Below are positions 8,484 to 17,434 of a DNA stretch of 64,000 nt, in pieces. Both the position numbers and the translations under genes were made by a program. The notes under the pieces are model-generated. The model saw nothing but the letters and a program-made list of their open reading frames with translations. It did not search any database and was not told where the DNA came from. Within the stretch, counting starts at the first letter, position 1, and every line of letters begins with the position of its first letter. The DNA comes from Caballeronia sp. SL2Y3 (GTDB taxonomy: Bacteria; Pseudomonadota; Gammaproteobacteria; Burkholderiales; Burkholderiaceae), in assembly GCF_022879575.1 (NCBI RefSeq), contig NZ_CP084261.1:1-64000 (forward strand). Reading direction: 5' to 3'.

Positions 8484-9328
8484 TGCCGGACGACGCAATC
8501 GACGCGCATCAGCACTATTGGGACCCTGCGCGCGGCGACTACGGCTGGCTCACGCCCGAGCTTAAGCCGCTCTATTGCGTATTCGGCCCCCACGATCTCG
8601 CGCCGCTGCGCGAGGCGACGGGCGTCGCTCGCACGGTCGTCGTTCAGGCTGCGCCGACCGTCGATGAAACCCGCTATCTGCTTGCACTGGCCCGCGACGA
8701 TCAATCGGTGGCTGGCGTCGTCGGCTGGGTCCCGCTCGATTCCGACGACGCGCTCGACATCATCGACGAATTCGCGCGGGAACCGAAGTTCAAAGGCGTG
8801 CGCCCGATGCTTCAGGACTTGCCCGACGATACGTGGATCGCTCACGCGCCCCGCCACGCGGCAATACAGCGCCTCATCGAGCTCGATCTCGCCTTCGACG
8901 CGCTCATCTTCGCGCGGCACGTGCCGTCGCTGATCGAGTTCGCGCGGCGGTTTCCGTTGCTGCGCATCGTCGTGGATCACGGCGCAAAGCCGCCGATTCG
9001 CGACGGCATCGACGCGGGCTGGCAACCGTGGGCGGATGGCATCGCGCAACTGGCGGCGCTGCCGCAGCGGCTTTACTGCAAGCTGTCCGGCCTCGCCACC
9101 GAAGCCGCGCCGAACTGGACGGATGCGACGCTCCAACCCTACGTCGCGCATCTCATCGATCAATTCGGCGCAGAACGTCTGATGTGGGGCAGCGATTGGC
9201 CGGTGCTGAATCTCAACGGCGGCTACACTGAGTGGCATGCTGCCGCCACGCGCCTCACCGCGCATCTCGAAAAAGCCGGGCAAGCGGCGATTTTCGGCGC
9301 AAACGCCCGCGCGTTCTACCGTCTCTGA
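8480..9328 (+). CDS. amidohydrolase-family lactonase (probable L-fuconolactonase)
   Basis: 282 aa amidohydrolase-2 family protein. DAHQHYWDP near the start and WGSDWPVLN near 240 are the metal-binding and active-site signatures of the fuconolactonase/TIM-barrel hydrolase group. Start chosen at ATG 8480 because it overlaps the upstream stop by 4 bp (ATGA), implying translational coupling; longer in-frame versions run into the previous gene. Predicted role: hydrolysis of the sugar lactone to the aldonate. Substrate inferred from context. Confidence 0.82.
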   Translation: MMPDDAIDAHQHYWDPARGDYGWLTPELKPLYCVFGPHDLAPLREATGVARTVVVQAAPTVDETRYLLALARDDQSVAGVVGWVPLDSDDALDIIDEFAREPKFKGVRPMLQDLPDDTWIAHAPRHAAIQRLIELDLAFDALIFARHVPSLIEFARRFPLLRIVVDHGAKPPIRDGIDAGWQPWADGIAQLAALPQRLYCKLSGLATEAAPNWTDATLQPYVAHLIDQFGAERLMWGSDWPVLNLNGGYTEWHAAATRLTAHLEKAGQAAIFGANARAFYRL

Positions 9329-9380
9329 GACCCGCCATATACCCGGCATGTCTCGAAATTAACCTGGACTGGAGCAGTGG

Positions 9381-10124
9381 ATGGTACAAAGACTGGCAGG
9401 CAAGACCGCGCTGATCACGGCGGCCGGACAAGGCATCGGGCTCGCGACGGCCGAAATGTTCGCGGCTGAAGGCGCGCGCGTCATCGCGACGGATATCCGC
9501 ATCGAATCGCTCGAAGGCAAGCCGTTCGAGGCGCGCAAGCTCGACGTCCTCGACGCTCAGGCGATCAGCGATCTCGCGAGCGAGATCGGCCCAATCGACG
9601 TGCTGTTCAACTGCGCGGGATACGTTCACGCCGGCTCGATTCTGGAAGCGACCGAAGCCGACTGGGACTTCGCCTTCGACCTGAACGCGAAAGCCATGTA
9701 CCGCACGATTCGCGCGTTCCTGCCGGCCATGCTGGAGAAGGGCGGCGGCTCGATCATCAACATGTCGTCGGCGGCGTCGAGCGTGAAGGGCGTGCCGAAC
9801 CGCTTCGTGTACGGCGCGTCGAAGGCGGCGGTGATCGGCTTGACGAAGTCGGTCGCGGCGGATTTCGTCACGCGCGGTATCCGCTGCAACGCCATTTGCC
9901 CGGGCACCGTGGAATCGCCGTCGCTGAAGGAGCGCATCGCGGAGCAGGCGCAGGCGCAAGGCGCGACCGTGGAGCAAGTGCAGGCCGCGTTCGTCGCGCG
10001 TCAGCCGATGGGGCGCGTCGGCCGCGCGAGCGAGATCGCGGCGCTCGCGCTGTATCTCGGCTCCGACGAGTCGTCGTTCACCACGGGTCAGGTTCACGTT
10101 ATCGATGGCGGCTGGTCCAACTGA
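9381..10124 (+). CDS. SDR-family dehydrogenase, probable 2-keto-3-deoxy-L-fuconate dehydrogenase
   Basis: 247 aa classical short-chain dehydrogenase: dinucleotide loop AAGQGIGLA, NCAG at about 77, catalytic Ser in NMSSAAS, YGASK catalytic Tyr-Lys pair, and ICPGTVESP downstream. GGAG lies 6 bp before the ATG. In the fucose-type route the SDR oxidises the 2-keto-3-deoxy acid to the 2,4-diketo acid. The dehydratase that must act before it is not in this cluster. Confidence 0.83.
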   Translation: MVQRLAGKTALITAAGQGIGLATAEMFAAEGARVIATDIRIESLEGKPFEARKLDVLDAQAISDLASEIGPIDVLFNCAGYVHAGSILEATEADWDFAFDLNAKAMYRTIRAFLPAMLEKGGGSIINMSSAASSVKGVPNRFVYGASKAAVIGLTKSVAADFVTRGIRCNAICPGTVESPSLKERIAEQAQAQGATVEQVQAAFVARQPMGRVGRASEIAALALYLGSDESSFTTGQVHVIDGGWSN

Positions 10125-10169
10125 CCGTCCGTCGCTTTTCAACTTCCAGAACCACGAGGATTACATCAG

Positions 10170-11018
10170 ATGAAGCTGCTTCGTTACGGCCCCAAGGGTC
10201 AGGAAAAGCCGGGCCTGCTCGACGCGGACGGCCAGATTCGCGACCTTTCGCCGGTCGTGGGCGACATCGCCGGCGACACGCTGACCGATGCGGGCCTGGC
10301 GAAACTGCGCGCCGTCGATCCGGCGTCGCTGCCCGTCGTCGAAGGCAATCCGCGCATCGGACCGTGCGTGGCGCGGGTCGGCAAGTTCGTGTGCATCGGC
10401 TTGAACTACGCGGACCACGCAGCCGAATCGAATCTGCCGGTGCCGACCGAGCCGGTCATCTTCGGCAAGTGGACGAGCGCCATTTGCGGCCCGAATGACG
10501 ACGTCGAGATTCCGCGCGATTCGAAGAAGACGGACTGGGAAGTCGAACTGGGCGTCGTGATCGGCAAGCAAGCCAAGTACGTCGACGAAGCCACGGCGCT
10601 CGATTACGTCGCGGGCTATTGCGTGATCAACGACGTGTCCGAGCGCGAATGGCAGCTCGAACACGGTACGCAGTGGGACAAGGGCAAGGGTTTCGACACG
10701 TTCGGCCCGATCGGGCCGTGGCTCGTGACGAAGGACGAAATCGACGATCCGCAGAAGCTCGACCTGTGGCTCGAAGTGGACGGCCATCGCTATCAGAACG
10801 GCAACACGAAGACGATGGTCTTCACGGTCGCGCAACTGGTCGCGTATTTGTCGAAGACGATGAGCCTGCAGCCCGGCGACATCATCTCCACCGGCACGCC
10901 GCCGGGCGTCGGCATGGGCGTGAAGCCCAGCCCCGTGTTCCTGAAGGCCGGCCAGACGATGCGTCTCGGCATTCAGGGCCTCGGCGAGCAGCAGCAGAAG
11001 ACCGTCGCGGCCAAGTAA
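10170..11018 (+). CDS. fumarylacetoacetate hydrolase-family protein (probable 2,4-diketo-3-deoxy-L-fuconate hydrolase)
   Basis: 282 aa FAH-fold hydrolase, often auto-annotated as ureidoglycolate lyase. Signatures: CIGLNYADHAAE, the metal-binding DWEVELGVVIG, and STGTPPGVGMG. As last gene of the operon it would cleave the diketo-deoxy acid into pyruvate and lactate. A strong intrinsic terminator follows 22 bp after the stop, marking the end of the operon. Confidence 0.85.
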   Translation: MKLLRYGPKGQEKPGLLDADGQIRDLSPVVGDIAGDTLTDAGLAKLRAVDPASLPVVEGNPRIGPCVARVGKFVCIGLNYADHAAESNLPVPTEPVIFGKWTSAICGPNDDVEIPRDSKKTDWEVELGVVIGKQAKYVDEATALDYVAGYCVINDVSEREWQLEHGTQWDKGKGFDTFGPIGPWLVTKDEIDDPQKLDLWLEVDGHRYQNGNTKTMVFTVAQLVAYLSKTMSLQPGDIISTGTPPGVGMGVKPSPVFLKAGQTMRLGIQGLGEQQQKTVAAK

Positions 11019-11040
11019 TACCCCGCGCGTTCCAAACAGA

Positions 11041-11065
11041 AAACCTCGCCGCGGCGAGGTTTTTT
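11041..11065 (+). terminator. rho-independent terminator of the sugar operon
   Basis: Hairpin with arms AAACCTCGCC and GGCGAGGTTT followed by a T run. The A run on the left arm would also let it work for the convergent thioesterase gene. Confidence 0.9.
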
Positions 11066-11085
11066 GCTTCTTGGCGATAAGAAAC

Positions 11086-11523
11086 CTACGCGTCGTAGAG
11101 CGCTTCGGCCGCGCCGTCGCCGATGCGCGTGATCGTGCCCTGCGCCACCGCGACGAGCCGCTCGGTGTTGCCGTCGGTGACGAAGACGTCGCATTGGCAA
11201 GTCGCCTGCGCCATGCCCGCATGAACCACGCGCGCCCGCGCCATCAGCGTGCCCGTCACCGCCGGGCGTAGATGATTGATCTTGAACTCGCCCGTGACCA
11301 CCTTCGGACCGAGCCGCAATGCGCCCGCGAAGGTGAGCGCGTTATCGACCAGATAGCTCACCACGCCGCCATGCACGAAGCCGTGTTGTTGCCTCAATTC
11401 GTCGCGGATCGGCAGACACAGCGTGAGACTCGCTGAATCGACCTGCATCAGCTTGGTTCCAAGCAAGGCGCTGAACGGCTGCGCGTTCAGTGCACCGCGT
11501 GCGATATCGACAATTTCGGCCAT
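11086..11523 (-). CDS. PaaI-family hotdog-fold thioesterase
   Basis: 145 aa hotdog protein. HGFVHGGVVSYLVDNAL is the catalytic HGG helix region of the PaaI/YdiI thioesterase group. Start at ATG 11523 is supported by AAGGAG 7 bp upstream; the open frame extends a further 54 codons without family similarity. Likely hydrolyses an acyl- or aryl-CoA; substrate not deducible here. Confidence 0.86.
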   Translation of the reverse strand: MAEIVDIARGALNAQPFSALLGTKLMQVDSASLTLCLPIRDELRQQHGFVHGGVVSYLVDNALTFAGALRLGPKVVTGEFKINHLRPAVTGTLMARARVVHAGMAQATCQCDVFVTDGNTERLVAVAQGTITRIGDGAAEALYDA

Positions 11524-11767
11524 TCGGACACTCCTTGGTGGGTTCGGCGCCGTCCTGCAAAGACAATAGATAGCGTTAGCGCGCTTCGCAAGGAAGTTCG
11601 GCAAAAATCGTGCAACGGTGCGTTTCGGCGTACCGCGACGCCCGCGCGCCCGGACGTGTTCCTGCATGACAGCTCCCGCCGCCAACGATTCAAGCTTGTC
11701 GCGATGCCTGCCGTAAACCGCACTGTCGCCGTCATGGAACGGTCAATCGTCAGTACGGGTGGAAGTG

Positions 11768-13309
11768 ATGTTTGGAAAAATCAAGGTTGCATCGGGCTTG
11801 CTCGCGGTACTCGTCGTGTTCTGTGTCTTTCAACTCGTGACCGAAGGGCTGGGTTTCTGGTCGCTTTCGAGGACGCACGACGACGTCAATAATCTTTCGA
11901 ACATCGCGCTGAAGCAGGTCAACGCCGTCAACAAGACCACGCAGCATCTGATGGACGCGCGCATCAACCTGTCGCGCGCCGGTACGCGCATGGTGCGCGG
12001 CGGCACGGAGCCGGTCGAGATTGTGCAGCACGCGCGCGAAGAGCTCGCGAGCGCGGAAAAGTCGTTCGGCGCTTTCATGAACGCGCCCAAGACCGGCGAT
12101 GAAAACGTCGCGCGCATGAACGCGCTGCAGGCGAAGTACGCCGAGTACGCGAAGGCGCTGTCGGAGCTCGTGCAGTATCTCGACGCAGGCAATATCCAGG
12201 CGTTTCTCGATCAGCCGACGCAGGGCTTCCAGGACCGCTATCTCGCGGAACAGCAGAAGTTCGTCGACTTCGGCAATGCGTCGAGCAACGCGTATCTCGA
12301 ATCGATCGACACGCGCTACGCGTGGTTCCGCGCGGTGGGCATGGTGATCGCGCTCGCGCTGATCGGCGGCGTCGTGCTCGTGCACTTAGCGCTGCGTCGC
12401 GGCGTCATCGCGCCGCTGGAAGAAGCCGGCCGCCACTTCGAGCGCATCGCGCAAGGCCGCCTCGACGAGCGCATCGCGGATCGCGGCAGCAATGAAATCG
12501 GCCGCCTGTTCGCCGGTCTCGCCGCGATGCAGGCGAGCGTCGCGAACACCGTGAAGACCGTGCGTGAGACGTCGGAATCCATCAACTTCGGCGCGGACGA
12601 AATCGCAAGCGGCAACGCGGACTTGTCGGCGCGTACCGAGAATCAGGCGGCTTCGCTGGAAGAAACCGCATCGAGCATGGAAGAGCTGACCGCCACCGTG
12701 CGCCAGAACGCCGAACATGCGCGCGAAGCGAACGCGCTCGCGGGCGAAGCACTCGAAGCGACGTCGCGCGGGTCGAGCGTCGTGGACGACGTGGTCGACA
12801 AGATGCGCGTGATTGCTCGGAGCTCGGACAAGATCGCCGAGATCATCTCCGTGATCGACGGCATCGCGTTCCAGACCAACATTCTCGCGTTGAATGCGGC
12901 CGTCGAAGCGGCGCGCGCAGGCGAGCAGGGCCGCGGCTTCGCGGTCGTCGCGGGCGAAGTGCGCGGCCTCGCGCAGCGTTCGGCGCAGTCGGCGAAGGAA
13001 ATCAAGGAATTGATCGGCGAATCCGTCGCTCAGGTCAGCGACGGCTCGGAACTGGTCGAGCGCGCCGGCTCCGCGATGCGCGAAGTGTCCACGTCGATCT
13101 CGCGCGTCACGCAGATGATGGCGGAAATCAGCGCGTCGTCGCTGGAGCAGAGCGTCGGCATCGAGCAGGTGAATCAGGCGGTCACGCAAATGGACGAGAT
13201 GACGCAGCAGAACGCGGCGCTCGTCGAGCAGGCCGCGGCTGCCGCGTCTTCGTTGCACGAGCAGACGCGCCAGTTGAAGGCGGCGGTTTCCGTGTTCCAG
13301 CTCGCCTAA
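11768..13309 (+). CDS. methyl-accepting chemotaxis protein
   Basis: 513 aa inner-membrane chemoreceptor. Transmembrane helix 1 at about 8-30; a ~150-residue periplasmic helical bundle; transmembrane helix 2 at about 181-207 ([20 protein letters not shown]); HAMP; then a methyl-accepting signalling domain with the hairpin tip [20 protein letters not shown] and matched heptad arms. No C-terminal CheR-binding pentapeptide is seen. GTG at 11759 is an alternative start. No chemotaxis operon adjoins it, so it is an orphan receptor. Its stop overlaps the convergent epimerase stop. Confidence 0.92.
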   Translation: MFGKIKVASGLLAVLVVFCVFQLVTEGLGFWSLSRTHDDVNNLSNIALKQVNAVNKTTQHLMDARINLSRAGTRMVRGGTEPVEIVQHAREELASAEKSFGAFMNAPKTGDENVARMNALQAKYAEYAKALSELVQYLDAGNIQAFLDQPTQGFQDRYLAEQQKFVDFGNASSNAYLESIDTRYAWFRAVGMVIALALIGGVVLVHLALRRGVIAPLEEAGRHFERIAQGRLDERIADRGSNEIGRLFAGLAAMQASVANTVKTVRETSESINFGADEIASGNADLSARTENQAASLEETASSMEELTATVRQNAEHAREANALAGEALEATSRGSSVVDDVVDKMRVIARSSDKIAEIISVIDGIAFQTNILALNAAVEAARAGEQGRGFAVVAGEVRGLAQRSAQSAKEIKELIGESVAQVSDGSELVERAGSAMREVSTSISRVTQMMAEISASSLEQSVGIEQVNQAVTQMDEMTQQNAALVEQAAAAASSLHEQTRQLKAAVSVFQLA

Positions 13310-14418
13310 GCAGGCAACGACGCGTACGCCGTGGCAAGGTGATAAGGCGTCGTGGACGGCATTTCCGCCCGGCTGATGCTGCCATCGGCCGCGCGGCACT
13401 CCACCCATCCCCGCGCGTGCAAGAAGCGCGCGGCGTATCGGCCGATCTGCTCGCCGGGCGCGTCGCCGCGCGTGGCGAGCGCCCGCAGATATTCCGTTTG
13501 CGCCCAGATGCGCTGCGTGCCGTCGATCACGCGGCCGGTTTCATCGAGCGCGGCGAACACGCCGCCTGTCTTCTCTTCGATGCCGTTCTTCTGCGCGAAG
13601 TCGAACGCGCGTTCCAGCCGCTCGTCCAGCGCGGCAGCCTTGAACGCAGCGTGCCCGCTGCCTTCGACCAGGAAATACCATTCGAACTGATGTCCCGGCT
13701 CCAGCCGGTTGTCCGCCGCGCCGATAGGCAGTTCGGCGATGCAGCCCGTCGGCTCGTGCACGAAAATGCGCGCGATCCATTCGGCGAGCGTGGCGAGGCG
13801 CGCGTCGTACGCGGCGTCGCCCGTTGCTTCGCGGGCAGCGAGCCACGCTTCCGCAAGGTGCATCAGCGGGTTTTGCAGCGGGCCTTCCAACATCGCCGAG
13901 AAGTCTTCCGCCACGACCGCGTTCAGCACTTCCCCGACATGCGCGAACCGCGATTCGATGAGCTTAGCCGTTTCGTCGAGGACGGCGAACGCGCGCGCCG
14001 ATCCGCTCTTGCTCGCGTAATGCGCGCACGCGAAAACGACGAACGCGTGCGTGTACAAGTCCTTTTGCCGCTCGAGCGGCGCGCCGTTTGCATCCACGCT
14101 ATAGAACCAACCGCCGTGGCGCGTGTCGTGAAAGTAGTGCTGCAACGACTCGAACAAGGTTGCCGCGTGGTCGAGATCACCCGCATCCGTAAAGACGAAA
14201 AGCTGGCGCGCGCACGCCATTGCGCGATAACGCTTGGGCGGCAGCGGCGCGTGGTCGTCGGGACCGACGGCTTCGTACGGCAGACGCAGCGTCGCGTTGA
14301 AGCCGGGGCCGCGCCAAAGCGGAAGCACGACGTTCGCGTAATGCGCGCGCAGCGCTGCGCCGGATTGAAGATGCGCGGGCGGCGTCGACGGCGCGCCGGG
14401 CGTGGATTGATGTTGCAT
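13306..14418 (-). CDS. AGE-family (N-acylglucosamine 2-epimerase-like) sugar epimerase
   Basis: 370 aa, predicted (alpha/alpha)6-barrel of the N-acylglucosamine 2-epimerase/mannose isomerase family. Recognisable segments are [28 protein letters not shown] and [12 protein letters not shown] (catalytic His region). Started at ATG 14418 (MQHQSTPGA); an upstream ATG at 14472 is less likely. Probably interconverts a free aldose and ketose or two epimers. It converges on the chemoreceptor with a 4-bp overlap of the two 3' ends. Confidence 0.83.
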   Translation of the reverse strand: MQHQSTPGAPSTPPAHLQSGAALRAHYANVVLPLWRGPGFNATLRLPYEAVGPDDHAPLPPKRYRAMACARQLFVFTDAGDLDHAATLFESLQHYFHDTRHGGWFYSVDANGAPLERQKDLYTHAFVVFACAHYASKSGSARAFAVLDETAKLIESRFAHVGEVLNAVVAEDFSAMLEGPLQNPLMHLAEAWLAAREATGDAAYDARLATLAEWIARIFVHEPTGCIAELPIGAADNRLEPGHQFEWYFLVEGSGHAAFKAAALDERLERAFDFAQKNGIEEKTGGVFAALDETGRVIDGTQRIWAQTEYLRALATRGDAPGEQIGRYAARFLHARGWVECRAADGSISRAEMPSTTPYHLATAYASLPA

Positions 14419-14523
14419 GCGACAGTCTTTAGAAGTGTTCCGAGAGGCGCTACGGCGTAGCCTGGCAAGCATAGCAAACGGCGCTCGTCGCGCGACAAGC
14501 CGGCATCACGAGGAGAGAAAAAC

Positions 14524-15207
14524 ATGTTGAACAACGTCGAACTTGTTTCCCGGCTCGTCATGGCCGCCGTGCTCGGCAGCGTGATCGGCTTCGAGCGCGA
14601 GCGGCTTTCGTGGGCCGCCGGGCTGCGCACGCATATGCTCGTGTGCGTCGGCTCGGCGCTCATCATGATCGTGTCCGCGTTCGGATTCGCGGATGCGCTG
14701 AAGGCGGACCATGTGGTGCTGGACCCATCGCGCGTGGCGGCGCAGGTCGTATCGGGCATCGGCTTTCTCGGCGCGGGCTCGATTCTTTTGCGCGGCGAAA
14801 TCGTCCGCGGCCTGACGACGGCGGCGAGCCTGTGGTCCGTCGCGGCCATCGGACTCGCGGTCGGCGGCGGCCTGTACACGGCGTCGATCGCGGCGACCGC
14901 GATCATCCTCATCATTCTGGCGGGCCTGAAGCCGCTCGAGCGACGTTTCATCTCGGTGAGGCAGCGCCGCCAACTGACGATGCTCGTCGATCGCGGCTCG
15001 CTTTCGTTTCATGCACTGCACGAGGCGCTCGGGCCGGGCAGCGTGCGCGTGAAGCAGTTCGTCGTGCAGCAGAGCGAAGAGTCGCCCGATTCGGACGAGG
15101 TGCAAGTCGAGTTGTCGCGCGTGTCCGAGCAGGAATATCGGTCGATCTGCGCGCGCTTGCGGCAACTCGAAGTCGTCCGCGAGTTTCGCGAAGACGGCAA
15201 CGTCTGA
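14524..15207 (+). CDS. MgtC/SapB-family membrane protein
   Basis: 227 aa. The N-terminal ~140 residues contain four to five hydrophobic helices with the MgtC hallmarks GFERERLSWAAGLRTHMLVC and GIGFLGAGSIL, followed by a soluble ACT-like C-terminal domain (from about 150, REFREDGNV end). AGGAGAG precedes the ATG. MgtC proteins modulate membrane ATP synthase and Mg2+ or acid adaptation. No Mg2+ transporter adjoins it. Confidence 0.88.
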   Translation: MLNNVELVSRLVMAAVLGSVIGFERERLSWAAGLRTHMLVCVGSALIMIVSAFGFADALKADHVVLDPSRVAAQVVSGIGFLGAGSILLRGEIVRGLTTAASLWSVAAIGLAVGGGLYTASIAATAIILIILAGLKPLERRFISVRQRRQLTMLVDRGSLSFHALHEALGPGSVRVKQFVVQQSEESPDSDEVQVELSRVSEQEYRSICARLRQLEVVREFREDGNV

Positions 15208-15386
15208 GCGGCGGCGCGCGAACGCATCGCACGGATGCGAAATTGAACGCTGAAACATCGCGCAAAGCCGCTGGATAAGGCCCGCAGCCGTGCGACAATG
15301 CGGCCTCGAAATTTATCGCCGGACCGCGTGGGCGCGCTGCGCGCCAGCAGTTCGGCCGCAGTCTTTCGATCCGCAGCTTCCGACCT

Positions 15387-15962
15387 ATGCCAGATTCCGC
15401 TGTACCCCGAAATCCTGACGTCTCATCGGACGATACCGTTCCTTCCGCGAAAGCCGGCCGCCGGAGTCCGGCGCGCACCGCGCAGCGCGTCGCCCAGCTG
15501 CGCGAAGCGATCCGCCCCGGCGAAACGCTCGACCTCTTCGCCGAGGACGCGGAACGCGCCACCCAGCAGGCGATGAACACCGATATTCGTCAGGGCACCT
15601 TCGAGGGCTTCGAGTTGCCGGAGGTGTTTCTGGCGGCGGTGGAATCGTCGGCGAGGCGGCGCGCAGCGCGTGCAGCGGCTCCGGCCGAAGCGCGAGAGGA
15701 GACGCCGATGCAAGGCGAGTTGATCGCGGATTCGCCCGACACGCCTGATTCGGGGGATGAAGGCCCGACGCTCCTTGCTACCGCCCCCGCTTTTCATGCG
15801 CCCGATGCCGTCTCGCTCGATCGGCACGTCGCGGCGGTCGGCTCGCACTGGTTTCAGTCGTTCGCCTGGCTTCTGTGCGCCATGCTCGCGACCTACGCGA
15901 CCGTCATCGCCCAGCCGACGACGTGCATTCCGACCCTCCCCGACCTCTTCAGCGCGCGATAG
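15387..15962 (+). CDS. hypothetical protein with one C-terminal membrane segment
   Basis: 191 aa, not recognised. The first ~90 residues contain an ordered-looking block (LREAIRPGETLDLFAEDAER, then FEGFELPEVFLAAVE). An Ala/Glu-rich linker and a single hydrophobic helix at about 160-178 (FAWLLCAMLATYATVIA) close to the C-terminus follow. That topology suggests a tail-anchored inner-membrane protein. Overlapping open frames exist on both strands, so the call rests on codon use and the coherent protein composition. Confidence 0.5.
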   Translation: MPDSAVPRNPDVSSDDTVPSAKAGRRSPARTAQRVAQLREAIRPGETLDLFAEDAERATQQAMNTDIRQGTFEGFELPEVFLAAVESSARRRAARAAAPAEAREETPMQGELIADSPDTPDSGDEGPTLLATAPAFHAPDAVSLDRHVAAVGSHWFQSFAWLLCAMLATYATVIAQPTTCIPTLPDLFSAR

Positions 15963-16059
15963 TCCCCTGCGGCAACATGCCCCGGGGTCGCGCAGGATGA
16001 CCGCCGCGCGGCCCCTCACGCCCCGCCCCTATTTTTCAACCGGTCAAAAAAGCCGTGTC

Positions 16060-16074
16060 TGTAGAAAAACTACA
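16060..16074. repeat. inverted repeat, left copy (flanks the DUF3563-like gene)
   Basis: TGTAGAAAAACTACA, itself palindromic around an A5 loop. Its 13-nt part TAGAAAAACTACA is found as exact reverse complement at 16408-16420 on the other side of the mini-gene. Function unknown; candidate operator or remnant of a small mobile unit. Confidence 0.6.
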
Positions 16075-16176
16075 ACATTTTTGGGAAGGAAATGCTGCAT
16101 CGCACTAGGAATCCGGCAGGGCAAACCCTATAATCATGGCTAAGGGAAAACCCTCAATCACCAACCGGAGTCTCAC

Positions 16177-16329
16177 ATGAGCTACCTCTTCGCACTGCTG
16201 CAAAAATTTGCTTCGCTGTTCGAATCGGCGCATCTGCCGATGGACAAAGACTACTCGTATCAAGCGCGTTTCCGCGAATCGGAGCGTCAGCGCAAGGCAC
16301 GCGGCACGGCTTTCGGCATCCGTCTGTAA
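16177..16329 (+). CDS. small DUF3563-like protein
   Basis: 50-aa gene: starts MSYLFALLQKFASLFES, ends GTAFGIRL, with a basic Glu/Arg-rich middle. Size, the aromatic-rich first helix and the charged C-terminal half match the ~50-residue DUF3563 family common in Burkholderiaceae. CCGGAG lies 6 bp before the ATG. A TATAAT box at 16129-16134 could be its -10 element, though no clear -35 is seen. It is bracketed by a 13-bp inverted repeat. Function unknown. Confidence 0.75.
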   Translation: MSYLFALLQKFASLFESAHLPMDKDYSYQARFRESERQRKARGTAFGIRL

Positions 16330-16407
16330 TGCGCGGCTAAAGGCGGCGCGGGACACACACTAGAAGCAATATGCGACGGCAAGCGCCGTACACCCGCCCG
16401 CCAGTTC

Positions 16408-16420
16408 TGTAGTTTTTCTA
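16408..16420. repeat. inverted repeat, right copy
   Basis: TGTAGTTTTTCTA, exact reverse complement of 16062-16074. It is followed immediately by a near-repeat, GCAGTTTTCTAGCA, so the right side has a tandem arrangement. Confidence 0.6.
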
Positions 16421-16561
16421 GCAGTTTTCTAGCATTTCACTTCCGCGCTCCGAGCGCGCGTCACGGCATAACTTCCCCGCAGTTTTTCCGCGCCCGTCGT
16501 CCGACGAGCCGCCGCGGTATCCTTTCGCTCTCACGAACCATCTCGCATTGCGCGGCCCCTC

Positions 16562-17179
16562 ATGACCGGCGACATCCACTTCTACGATCCGAGCGAAGGC
16601 CACGGCCTGCCGCATGACCCATTCAAGGCAATCGTCGCGCCGCGCGTCATCGGCTGGATTTCCAGCCGTACCGCCGAAGGCGGCGTGAATCTCGCGCCGT
16701 ACAGCTTCTTCGGCGCGTTCGCGACGTTCCCTTACGTGATCGGCTTCTCCAGCGAAGGCCGCAAGGACAGCATCAGCAACATCGAGGCGACCGGCGAATT
16801 CGTCTGGAATATGTCGACGCGCCCGCTCGCCGAGCGCATGAACCGCACGTCCGCGCCGGTGGCGCCGGAAATCGACGAATTCGAGCTCGCGGGCTTGACC
16901 AAAGCGCCCGGCCGCAATGTCGACGTGCCGCACGTGGCGGAGTCGCCGGCGGCGCTCGAATGCCGGCTGCTGCAAGTGGTGCGCATCCACGATCTCGCCG
17001 GCCAGCCGATGAACAACTGGCTCGCGCTTGGGCAGGTGGTGGGCGTGCATATCCGGAGCGAGTTTTTGAAGGACGGTCTTTTCGATACCGCCGCCGCGCG
17101 CCCGATCATGCGCGCGGGTTATCGCGCGGACTACGCCGAGATAGGCGAAATGTTCCAGATGGTTCGCCCGAGCGCCTGA
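16562..17179 (+). CDS. flavin reductase-like (flavoredoxin) FMN-binding protein
   Basis: 205 aa split-barrel flavoprotein of the flavin reductase-like domain family. Motifs: RVIGWISSRTAEGGVNLAPYSFFGAFATFP (two segments forming the FMN site) and DSISNIEATGEFVWNM. Likely binds FMN and acts as NAD(P)H:flavin reductase or electron carrier; no partner monooxygenase is adjacent. No strong Shine-Dalgarno is visible before the ATG. Confidence 0.85.
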   Translation: MTGDIHFYDPSEGHGLPHDPFKAIVAPRVIGWISSRTAEGGVNLAPYSFFGAFATFPYVIGFSSEGRKDSISNIEATGEFVWNMSTRPLAERMNRTSAPVAPEIDEFELAGLTKAPGRNVDVPHVAESPAALECRLLQVVRIHDLAGQPMNNWLALGQVVGVHIRSEFLKDGLFDTAAARPIMRAGYRADYAEIGEMFQMVRPSA

Positions 17180-17323
17180 CCCCAAAGGCGAAAACATCGG
17201 CTTCGCGCCGCGACTTGTCGTGGCGCGACACGCGTCCACCGTTGCGCGCTTCTCTCCCTTCGTCCGCAGAGCCTTGTCCCGCAAGGGCGTACGGCTGTCT
17301 ACCGCGAAACTGCGACAAATCGG

Positions 17324-17350
17324 TGTCGTATTTCTACATGTGATTGTCGC
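17324..17350 (+). promoter_or_regulatory. candidate GbdR-type operator upstream of betaine transporter
   Basis: Direct half-sites TGTCGT (17324) and TGTCGC (17345), start to start 21 bp, i.e. two helical turns, about 85 bp before the ATPase gene. The right half (TTGTCGCAAAT) resembles the site before the betaine-binding protein gene (CGTCGCAATT). AraC-type regulators bind such direct repeats; the assignment is inference. Confidence 0.45.
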
Positions 17351-17434
17351 AAATAGTCGGCTCACGGCACTTTTTTCTGGCAACTATGTATGCAGAGCGC
17401 GGAAGCGCGTCCGCCACGGTTCTGGAGAATGTCG

